From NCBI GenBank assembly GCA_013152715.1, contig JAADFU010000014.1, forward strand, positions 1 to 42,654: DNA of 42,654 nucleotides. Reading direction: 5' to 3'. The position numbers and the translations under genes are program-made. The notes under the pieces are model-generated. The model saw only the letters and a program-made list of their open reading frames with translations, searched no databases and was not told the origin of the DNA. Of this stretch, positions 17,344 through 24,585 are shown one piece after another (position 1 is the first letter of the stretch; the number at the start of each line of letters is the position of its first letter). The DNA is from Calditrichota bacterium. Its GTDB lineage: Bacteria > Zhuqueibacterota > Zhuqueibacteria > Thermofontimicrobiales > Thermofontimicrobiaceae.

Positions 17344-18387
17344 TTACTCACATTCTCCATTAAATGAATTATTCATATGATGGCAAACCAATTTTGTATC
17401 AATAAATACATGTTTCGGTGGCTCTTCTTTTTCCCCTGTTTCAACTAAATCGACAATCATTTCCACCGATTTTGTACCCATTTCATAAGGCTTTTGATCC
17501 ACAGTAATGAAAGGCACACCCAGGCGATGAACGATATTATTATCTCCAAACTCACCCAATTTTACATCATCGGGGATGGAAAGCCCTGCTTCCAAAATTG
17601 CCTTTCCTGCTCCGTACGCCAGCAACCCACTGATAGTAATTGCAGCGTCAAAATGGTGGCCGCTATTGAGCAAACGTTTCATGCGAACATAAGCATCGTC
17701 GATATTGATGCCGCACTCGATGACATACTCGGGATCATAAGGAATATTGTGTTTTTTCAATGCCTCCTGATAGCCCTCAAATCTTCCCTTGGCGACAAAC
17801 AAGTCATGCGTCGGTCCCAAAAAGGTAATTTTTCGACAGCCCTGCTCGATCAACTTTTCCATTAAAATAAAAGAAGCCTGTTTATCGTCGATTGTTACTG
17901 AAGAAAAGTCTTTCCCGTCAATGACTCGGTCGAAACAAACAAATGGAATACCCCGATCTTCGATGGATTCGATAACCGTATTGTTCTCCACGCCGGGAAC
18001 TGCCGCAATTAAAATTCCATCCACATTTAAAGATGATAAAAACCCCAAATTTCTTCTTTCAATGATTGAACTTTCATCGTGTAACATGATAATCGCTTCA
18101 TATCCCAAAGAACGAGCGCGATCAGAAATACCTCTGGTGACTTCAGCAAAAAATGAATGGGCGAGATTGGGAATAATGACTCCGATGATGTTGCTCCGAC
18201 GTCTGATTAAACTTCGCGCTAATAAATTCGGTTGGTAACCAAGTTCCTTTGCTTTTTGTTTTACTCGTTCCCGCGTTTTCAGCGAGATATCAGAACTATC
18301 ACGCAACGCTTTGGAAATCGTCGCAGGTGTTAAGTTAAGAATTTTCGCCAGCGTTTTTAGAGTCACCGGCTTTTTTTTACTTTTCAT
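17344..18387 (-). CDS. LacI-family transcriptional regulator (first copy)
   Basis: This is a 347-residue sugar-responsive repressor. The N-terminal helix-turn-helix (about 8-55) includes TLKTLAKILNLTPATISKAL and the hinge segment YQPNLLARSL. The periplasmic-binding-protein-like effector domain starts at NIIGVIIPNLAHSFFAEV (about 66) and includes VDGILIAAVPG and a C-terminal FITVDQKPYEMG. The start at 18387 lacks a strong SD. A sigma70-like promoter (18506-18533) and a 28-bp palindromic operator (18476-18503) lie directly upstream, so it probably represses itself. It sits between the ABC-permease end of the large operon and the first TonB unit and may control either. The effector is unknown; an oligosaccharide is likely. 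Confidence 0.92.
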   Translation of the reverse strand: MKSKKKPVTLKTLAKILNLTPATISKALRDSSDISLKTRERVKQKAKELGYQPNLLARSLIRRRSNIIGVIIPNLAHSFFAEVTRGISDRARSLGYEAIIMLHDESSIIERRNLGFLSSLNVDGILIAAVPGVENNTVIESIEDRGIPFVCFDRVIDGKDFSSVTIDDKQASFILMEKLIEQGCRKITFLGPTHDLFVAKGRFEGYQEALKKHNIPYDPEYVIECGINIDDAYVRMKRLLNSGHHFDAAITISGLLAYGAGKAILEAGLSIPDDVKLGEFGDNNIVHRLGVPFITVDQKPYEMGTKSVEMIVDLVETGEKEEPPKHVFIDTKLVCHHMNNSFNGECE

Positions 18388-18475
18388 TCAGTACCACTGT
18401 ATATTTTTCGGAAAGATGGGAAATTATTTTTTTCGTTATCAGTAAGTACAGCGGCGAACTTTGCTAAGAACATTT

Positions 18476-18503
18476 ACTTAATCGTTTGCGAAAACGCTTA
18501 AGT
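18476..18503. promoter_or_regulatory. 28-bp LacI-family operator-like palindrome
   Basis: The left half ACTTAATCGTTTGC and right half GAAAACGCTTAAGT match as inverted repeats at 12 of 14 positions. The centre is CG, flanked by CGTTT/AAACG, as in LacI/GalR-family operators. It begins two bases downstream of a -10-like hexamer, where bound repressor would block transcription. The nearest gene is the LacI-type regulator that starts at 18387. Confidence 0.8.
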
Positions 18504-18505
18504 CT

Positions 18506-18533
18506 AATATAAAAATTTATTTCAAATTGTCAA
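18506..18533 (-). promoter_or_regulatory. Sigma70-like promoter of the first LacI-type gene
   Basis: On the minus strand TTGACA (18533-18528) is followed after 16 bp by TATATT (18511-18506). The first hexamer is a perfect consensus. The 28-bp operator begins just downstream, giving a compact promoter-operator unit and a leader of about 110 nt. Confidence 0.75.
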
Positions 18534-18711
18534 GAATTTTTTTTATTTTTTTAAATATTTTTAACTTCACTGTAACATTGGCACTAAATAGCCCTTGTTT
18601 AAAAGTCACATATTATTCTGAAATTATTTAAGTTACAACAAATCACAAATCAAAACCAAATTATTCGTCTTCTTCAAAAAAAAAAGAGGTCAACGCTTAT
18701 TTTTCGGAATT

Positions 18712-19557
18712 TTAGCCTTTCAAGCCCGAAGAAGAGAGACTTTTGACAATTTGTTTCTGGAAAATAAAGAAAATAAAAAGCACCGGAACGATTGCCAAAG
18801 CGGCTCCTGCCATCTGTACATTTTCCCAATTGGTGTAGCGTCCCTGTAGCAATGACAGACCAAGAGGCAGGGTATATTTTGATTCATCGAAGATGAAAAT
18901 CAACGGGGAGATAAAATTGTTCCAGTTGTAAAGAAAAGTTAGAATTGCCAGCGTCGCCAGCAGCGGTTTTGATAGGGGCAGGATAATTTGCCAGTACACG
19001 CGAAAATCACCCGCGCCGTCGATTTTTGCGGCGTCAATAAGTGCGTCCGGGATTTCCTGAATGAATTGCCGCGACAGAAAAATGCCGAACGCTCCCGTCA
19101 GACCGGGAACGATGAGCGGCAGAAATGTATTCAGCCAACCGAAATCTCGCATCAGCAAAAATCCGGGAACAAGCAGCACCGACCCGGGAATGAGCATGGT
19201 GGAAAGCAGCAGCATGAAAAAGAAATTTTTCAGCCGAAACTGATGTTTGGCAAAGGCATAGCCCGCCAAAGTGCAAAAAAACAACGTGCCCAGCGTGGTT
19301 GTGACAGCAACAAACAAACTGTTCAGCATGAATCTACCGTAAGCCAATCCATCAAGCAAATCTTGATACGGCTTCAGCGTCGGATTTTCCAGCAGTAAAC
19401 TGATGGGCACTTTTGTCACATCTTCGAGAGTCTTGAAGGAAGTGATTATCATGTAATAGAAGGGCAAAACCATGACAATCCCGAAAAAAATGACAAATGC
19501 ATATAGAGCAATCCGCGGCAGTTTTCGTCTTAATTTTTGCATTGAAATCAAAGACAT
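18712..19557 (-). CDS. Carbohydrate ABC transporter permease, MalG-like (CUT1)
   Basis: This is a 281-residue inner-membrane permease of the MalG/binding-protein-dependent type. About six hydrophobic helices are seen. The cytoplasmic EAA loop reads DAAKIDGAGDFRVYWQIILP (about 175-194), the site that docks the ATPase. The start ATG lies 3 bp after the stop of the fused binding-protein/permease gene, so the two are almost certainly co-translated and pair as a MalF-MalG heterodimer. The C-terminus ends LSSSGLKG, as is common in this family. No ATPase gene follows; a shared MsmX/UgpC-type ATPase elsewhere is inferred. Confidence 0.93.
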   Translation of the reverse strand: MSLISMQKLRRKLPRIALYAFVIFFGIVMVLPFYYMIITSFKTLEDVTKVPISLLLENPTLKPYQDLLDGLAYGRFMLNSLFVAVTTTLGTLFFCTLAGYAFAKHQFRLKNFFFMLLLSTMLIPGSVLLVPGFLLMRDFGWLNTFLPLIVPGLTGAFGIFLSRQFIQEIPDALIDAAKIDGAGDFRVYWQIILPLSKPLLATLAILTFLYNWNNFISPLIFIFDESKYTLPLGLSLLQGRYTNWENVQMAGAALAIVPVLFIFFIFQKQIVKSLSSSGLKG

Positions 19558-19560
19558 TGC

Positions 19561-21972
19561 TCAATCCCGTCTGGTGATTAATTTTAAATTCAAATAAGTC
19601 AAAATAAACAACAAAATGAACAGCAAATAGGCGATGGCAGAAGCCTCTCCCATTTTGAAATATTCAAAACCTTTGCGATAAAGAAAAGGCACAATGGTCA
19701 TGCCGGAATCATCAGGGCCAAATTTGGACTCTGCCTCGCCGGCTCCGCCGCCGAGCATGTAAATTTGTTCAAAAACCTGAATCGCGCCAATCGTTCCCAT
19801 GATGACTAGAAAAGTGAGCTGTGGTTTCAAATTTGGCAGACTGATGTAAAAAAATTGCCGAAGAGGCCCGGCGCCGTCAATGGCGGATGCCTCGTAAAGT
19901 TCTTTGTTCACATTTTGCAAACCGGCTAAGAAAATCAAAATCGCAAACGCCAGCCCCTGCCAGATGGACATCACAATCACACTATTGAGGAAAAGGGCTT
20001 TGTCCTTCAGGAACCGTACCGGATCTTTAACGATTTCCAGTTTCAAAAGCAGGGTATTAATCCAGCCGTAATTTGTCCCGGCGTAAAGCGCAAACCAGAT
20101 CAAACTCACTGAAACAACAGAAGTGACCAACGGCGAAAAATACATAAACTTGTACAGCCGGTCAGGGATGAGATTTTTATCCAGACACGCTGCCAGAATA
20201 ACGGCAATGAACAACTGAATGGGCAACACGAGCAGTGCAAAATACAGAGACCTGCCGAGGCTACCCCAGAGCTCAGGGCTTTTCAAAATCAAAATATAAT
20301 TTTCCAATCCCACCCAGTGCGCATGACTCAGCGGGATCACCGGATTGTATTTTGTGAAACTCAAATACAACGATACCAAAATGGGAATAAAAATGAAAAC
20401 AAGTGCCGAAATCACCGGCGGTGCAATGTACAGGTATGAATTGAATGATTTTCTTGTATCCCGCGAACCGAAAATGAATCCCAGAAAAACGGCAATTATT
20501 CCGATAACGATTGCCTTGGCATAATCCAGAATATCCCAGCCATCGCCGGATTGAATGATTTTTTCCAGACGTTTGCCAAAATATTTGTAATAATCGCTTC
20601 GCTCCCGATCTAATTTTTTCTGCGCGATGGCAGCAGAAGCGGACAGAACCTCGCGGCAGGTTTGTTGAAGAAATTTTTGAAAATTTTCCTTTTCTTTCCT
20701 GAACTCTCCTCTGGCAAAAGCAACTTTCAAATCAAAAACGCTCAAATTTTGGGCGTCAGCTACTTTTTTTAAATAATTTTCCAGTTTCTCTCTCACCTTG
20801 TAAAAGCTCTGTTCCAGAATCCGATCCGACTCCTTTGTCCAGGGATAGCCGGGAAAAGATTTCAGTCGCTGATAAACTTCGTGGAATAATTCCTGATGCC
20901 CGGGCAGCATTCCCAGATCTTCTTTCCAGAAATCCTGATTCACAGACAGAAGCATTTGTGAACGCTCGCCTAAATTTGCCAGAGCGCGATATTGCGCGAG
21001 CTGCGCTTCTTCGGACATGAGAAATTCAATCCATTTCATGGCATCATCAGGATTTTTCGCGTCACGAAAAATGACCAGAGTCCTGCCGCCCATTATCGTG
21101 GCCGGGACGCCATCGTCAGCCTGAGGGAAAGGGAAAAAGCCAAATTTATCTTTCAAATGCGGCGAACGAATGATGATTTCGCCGTATCGCAAATCATAGT
21201 CAAAAAATAACGGCAGCGCCTTTTCCGGATCGCGCAGAGACATCAGCTCCACTGGTTTTTCGTAAATTAAATTGTAGGAATTCCACAGATTGATGGCAAA
21301 ACTGTATCCTTTGAGGAAATTCGGAGACGTCCAATTCACTTTTGTGCCGTTTTCTTCGTACACCAGCTCTCCGTAGGGCCAGATGTAGGTTCCGATTCCC
21401 CAGTGCGCATTTCGCGTCCAGAGGAATCCGTACTGATAGCGATGAGCCGTCAGAACATCCAATACATGAATTAGCTCGGACCAGGTTTTTGGCGGCTGTA
21501 AGCCAAGTTTTTGGAAAATATCTTTTCGGTAAAATCCAACCAGCGCCGTGGCATTGGAGGGGATTCCGAATAAATGTCCCTGAAAATAGCAGGTGGGCCA
21601 CATATCAGGAAAAATCTTTTCTTTCAAACGAGAAATTGCCTCAGGATAAGCTTTTTCCAGATCGATCACACCGCCAACTTTGCCGTAGTCCAGCGGCGCG
21701 GACAAATTGCTGGTGCCAGCGTCCGGGGGATCTCCGGAAGCCATGGCAGTCAAATATTTGGTAGCAAAATTTCCCCAGGGAATAGGTTGCACGTGCACGC
21801 GAATGCCGCTTCGTTGATAAAAAATGTCGGCAATTTTCTGCATCACCGCGGCTTCATCGTGCGTACCGACGCTCCAGAAATTGACGAAATGTTCCTCCCG
21901 GGCAATCCCTGCGCCGTGAGCAAAAACGAGGTAACTAAAAAAGAAGAAAAATAGAAAAGATTTTCTTTTCAT
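19561..21972 (-). CDS. Fusion of extracellular sugar-binding protein (family 1) and MalF-like ABC permease
   Basis: One 803-residue frame holds two normally separate parts. After a signal peptide (about 1-24), residues 27-400 look like a family-1 solute-binding protein: NFWSVGTHDEAAVMQKIAD, then YLTAMASGDPPDAG, FYRKDIFQKLGLQPPKTWSEL and a late DAMKWIEFLMSEEAQ. A charged linker (about 400-480) leads to an extra membrane helix (about 483-502). A MalF-type permease follows (about 515-803) with an EAA loop EASAIDGAGPLRQFFYISLP (695-714). The extra helix would let an outside binding domain connect to a permease that starts inside. There is no frameshift between the parts. It lies 14 bp after the GH5 lipoprotein gene. 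Each membrane complex would carry its own receptor. Confidence 0.9.
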   Translation of the reverse strand: MKRKSFLFFFFFSYLVFAHGAGIAREEHFVNFWSVGTHDEAAVMQKIADIFYQRSGIRVHVQPIPWGNFATKYLTAMASGDPPDAGTSNLSAPLDYGKVGGVIDLEKAYPEAISRLKEKIFPDMWPTCYFQGHLFGIPSNATALVGFYRKDIFQKLGLQPPKTWSELIHVLDVLTAHRYQYGFLWTRNAHWGIGTYIWPYGELVYEENGTKVNWTSPNFLKGYSFAINLWNSYNLIYEKPVELMSLRDPEKALPLFFDYDLRYGEIIIRSPHLKDKFGFFPFPQADDGVPATIMGGRTLVIFRDAKNPDDAMKWIEFLMSEEAQLAQYRALANLGERSQMLLSVNQDFWKEDLGMLPGHQELFHEVYQRLKSFPGYPWTKESDRILEQSFYKVREKLENYLKKVADAQNLSVFDLKVAFARGEFRKEKENFQKFLQQTCREVLSASAAIAQKKLDRERSDYYKYFGKRLEKIIQSGDGWDILDYAKAIVIGIIAVFLGFIFGSRDTRKSFNSYLYIAPPVISALVFIFIPILVSLYLSFTKYNPVIPLSHAHWVGLENYILILKSPELWGSLGRSLYFALLVLPIQLFIAVILAACLDKNLIPDRLYKFMYFSPLVTSVVSVSLIWFALYAGTNYGWINTLLLKLEIVKDPVRFLKDKALFLNSVIVMSIWQGLAFAILIFLAGLQNVNKELYEASAIDGAGPLRQFFYISLPNLKPQLTFLVIMGTIGAIQVFEQIYMLGGGAGEAESKFGPDDSGMTIVPFLYRKGFEYFKMGEASAIAYLLFILLFILTYLNLKLITRRD

Positions 21973-21986
21973 CGAAAATTCATTAT

Positions 21987-23213
21987 TTACGGCTTCAAAG
22001 TTGAAAAGGTTGAATCGTTAGTTTCGGTCACAAAACCAAGATCATCTGTTGATTGAATTTTGAAGTGATAAGTTGTGTCAGCTAATAAATTTGTCAATTT
22101 CATCGTATGCACCGTGAGAAAAATTGGCGCATACACGGAATCTGTGTATTGTTCGGTCAGGCCATAGAGTACGCGAGAATCGGATTCTAATTTTGTCTTC
22201 CAATAAATTGTCGCCCGATCTGATGAAATGAATTGCACCTGTACGTCGAAAATCTGATTGGAGTACTCTTCCGGTGAAGCATATCTCTGCAGATAGCTGC
22301 GAACTAACGCGCCGAATTCTGTTGGCGTCACATGATCGTCCTGCGTGAGATGGGGATCATCGACCCAGCTCCAGGCAGTCCAGCCAATTTTCTTTTGTCG
22401 AAGATAAGTGATCAATTCTTTCCCCCAATCCAGATGCTCGGCATAGCCGCCAAATTCACCAACAAACATGGGCAGTTGTTCGGAGTAATTCCCAAATTTC
22501 TGTCCCCAGCTATTTTTGTTTCCCATCCAGGGATAGACATGAACACTGTAAACAATATTCGAATAAGGCAACGGATTTTTCGCCCACTCGCTGATATCAG
22601 AAGCCCAGTTCAGACCGGACACCAAAATCAGCGCTCTGTGATGGACGGACTGAATGGCTTCGATGATTTCGCTGGCTCGTGCACGCCATTGCGAAATTCC
22701 GACATCGTGAGCCTCGTTGTGGATGTCATACAACACAGCAGGTTCATCTTTGTACCGCTCCGCTAACTGTTTCCACATGTCAATTGCAGCGCTGTCCGGA
22801 ATTGGTGGAATTCTCACCTGCGTGTTTTGCCATTGCAAATCTAAAAGTACGTAGGCGCCCAAACTTTTTATCCAATCAATGACCTGATCCAGTTTGGAAG
22901 AATAGGCTTCGTCATTCAAAACCCAGTCTTCGTTGAAAGGCAAACGAATTATTTTTGCTCCCCAATCCTGAATGATGTATTGGAATTCTCCCTGACTCAT
23001 GCGATTGCCATTTTTATCATATTCCAGTCCGGAACGATTGACGCCGTAGAGCAAAACCTGTTCGCCGTTTTCATCGATAATTTTATTTCCTGAGACGCTG
23101 AGCCACGATAAATTTGAAGAAGGGCCTGGCTGGGTAGGAGTATTCTTTTCTTCTTTGCTGCAAAAAACAAGCACAGAAAATAGAATGACAAAAATCGCAA
23201 TCAATCGTTTCAT
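21987..23213 (-). CDS. GH5-family (cellulase-like) lipoprotein with C-terminal Fn3-like domain
   Basis: This is a 408-residue glycoside hydrolase, probably cutting a beta-1,4-linked glucan or mannan oligosaccharide. A lipoprotein signal ends LVFC with Cys18, so it is membrane anchored. The TIM barrel spans about 35-310. The acid/base motif is YDIHNEAH with Glu167; the nucleophile motif is FVGEFGGY with Glu253. A substrate-platform Trp segment, WTAWSWVDDP, lies near 278-287. The last 85 residues look like a fibronectin-III domain (ATIYWKT...DTTYHFKIQSTDDLG). It sits between the ADP-ribosylglycohydrolase-family gene and the fused transporter, fitting release of sugars for import. Exact substrate unknown. 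Confidence 0.9.
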   Translation of the reverse strand: MKRLIAIFVILFSVLVFCSKEEKNTPTQPGPSSNLSWLSVSGNKIIDENGEQVLLYGVNRSGLEYDKNGNRMSQGEFQYIIQDWGAKIIRLPFNEDWVLNDEAYSSKLDQVIDWIKSLGAYVLLDLQWQNTQVRIPPIPDSAAIDMWKQLAERYKDEPAVLYDIHNEAHDVGISQWRARASEIIEAIQSVHHRALILVSGLNWASDISEWAKNPLPYSNIVYSVHVYPWMGNKNSWGQKFGNYSEQLPMFVGEFGGYAEHLDWGKELITYLRQKKIGWTAWSWVDDPHLTQDDHVTPTEFGALVRSYLQRYASPEEYSNQIFDVQVQFISSDRATIYWKTKLESDSRVLYGLTEQYTDSVYAPIFLTVHTMKLTNLLADTTYHFKIQSTDDLGFVTETNDSTFSTLKP

Positions 23214-23238
23214 GCCTCACCGTCATTTTTCTAAAAAA

Positions 23239-24579
23239 TTAAAAAACATCAGATGAAAACTCGACTCTTTTATCCGTAGAAATACGGCTCAAGCCTTCAG
23301 CCAACTCATGAAAATCAACTCGATTCGCCCGAGAGACTACTTCCATCCATTTTTGTGGAATGGTTTTCATTCCGTAAGCCGCGCCGCCAAAAAGCGCTGC
23401 CAGAGAAGCCACCGTGTCGTTATCTCTGCCGTAATTGACGCCAAATTCGATCAACCATTTTAAATCCTGCGGCGAGTAATCCATTATCGCCAACGCGACT
23501 GGCAACATTTCGCCTATGGTGCACATTATTTCTTCCCCCACGGCAAATCGATCGTAAAGCGCGCTGGCAAAAGGCGCGAAATTTTCTTTATTCGCTTCTG
23601 TCTCACGGCTTCGGAATCGATGGCTGAGCATAATCGCCGTAATAATTTTTTGATCCAAATCGGACAGCTCGTGCGTTTTTTCCGCACCAAGATAAAATTC
23701 CAAACCAAATTCCTGGATTTCCAGAATCAATTCGGGCCAACTTTTTCCCCCCAGCAAATCAGATAAAATCGCTGCGGCAGTTGCGGCATAGATCGGCGCT
23801 TCTCCGATATCGAAAAAATCAATTTCCCGAACAAATTTAAAACATCCCCTCGGGTCACCGGGAAAAAACACGCTCAAAGGCGGCAAAGTAATCAACCCCA
23901 GAGGCAAGACCTCTCCCCTGTCGTAACTGCTGTTGTTGAACTGACTTTTGAGATCGGTTTTCACCGTGTAAGGTTTGACAGGTTTACAAAACCAGGGCTC
24001 GCTGGTATATTCCCGGACCGCATTTCGCTCAGCCGGTGGGCTCAACAGTTTCGGCTTTTGCGGCACAAAAACAGAAGTCGCTGTTTTCGTAATTTCCCAC
24101 ATGAACCACAAATGTAAAAATTTTTCCCGCAACGAAACCGGTTGTTCCAGAAATTTAATGGAATTATCCTGCACCTGTTTTTCATAACTTATTCGTGCTT
24201 CCTGATATTCATCAAAGATGAACTGCGCCAGTGCCTTTCTTGTTAAAAAATCCGAGGCTGATTTTTTTGAATTTTCGATCATTGCTTGACAAACCAGCAG
24301 CCGCAGCCGGGTATCGTCAGTAAAAGTTCCGGCTTTGGCATGGCGGGAATACACATTCCAGTAATGTTGATACGCCGCAGGATAGACGGAAAAATCATCT
24401 ATCCAACCGCCTTCTTTTAAAAACCGACGCGATTTTTCAGTGTCCCGTCCCTCAAAAGGACCTGCCATTGCATCAGCAATCGCCGATGCCGCCAACATGG
24501 CCTCGATTCGTTCTCGTAGAGAAATTTTCCAATGTTGTTCTTCTAAATCCATCGTTGTCGTCCAAAAATTTTCCAGCAT
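23239..24579 (-). CDS. ADP-ribosylglycohydrolase-family (DraG/ARH-like) protein
   Basis: This is a 446-residue all-helical protein of the ARH/DraG fold. The N-terminal metal and substrate region is seen in AIADAMAGPFEG (33-44) and FTDDT (Thr87, Asp88, Asp89, Thr90). The C-terminal metal motif is GRDNDT (384-389). These Asp/Thr residues coordinate the two divalent metals in known members. A long middle segment (about 165-250) lies between the conserved parts. In a carbohydrate operon the likely role is N- or O-glycoside cleavage or removal of a sugar-like modification, rather than classic deADP-ribosylation; this is inference. It starts 6 bp after the isomerase stop. An internal ATG at 24552 is an alternative start with a slightly better upstream GGA. 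Confidence 0.85.
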   Translation of the reverse strand: MLENFWTTTMDLEEQHWKISLRERIEAMLAASAIADAMAGPFEGRDTEKSRRFLKEGGWIDDFSVYPAAYQHYWNVYSRHAKAGTFTDDTRLRLLVCQAMIENSKKSASDFLTRKALAQFIFDEYQEARISYEKQVQDNSIKFLEQPVSLREKFLHLWFMWEITKTATSVFVPQKPKLLSPPAERNAVREYTSEPWFCKPVKPYTVKTDLKSQFNNSSYDRGEVLPLGLITLPPLSVFFPGDPRGCFKFVREIDFFDIGEAPIYAATAAAILSDLLGGKSWPELILEIQEFGLEFYLGAEKTHELSDLDQKIITAIMLSHRFRSRETEANKENFAPFASALYDRFAVGEEIMCTIGEMLPVALAIMDYSPQDLKWLIEFGVNYGRDNDTVASLAALFGGAAYGMKTIPQKWMEVVSRANRVDFHELAEGLSRISTDKRVEFSSDVF

Positions 24580-24585
24580 ATTGTT

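Larger units (their letters stand above)
18388..18711 (-). other. 324-bp gap between the sugar permease gene and the LacI-type gene
   Basis: It holds the promoter and operator of the LacI-type gene, described separately. Just past the permease stop a run of ten T residues lies on the minus strand (about 18676-18685), but no clear stem precedes it, so I do not call a terminator. The rest is very AT-rich, with no open frame of note. Confidence 0.5.
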
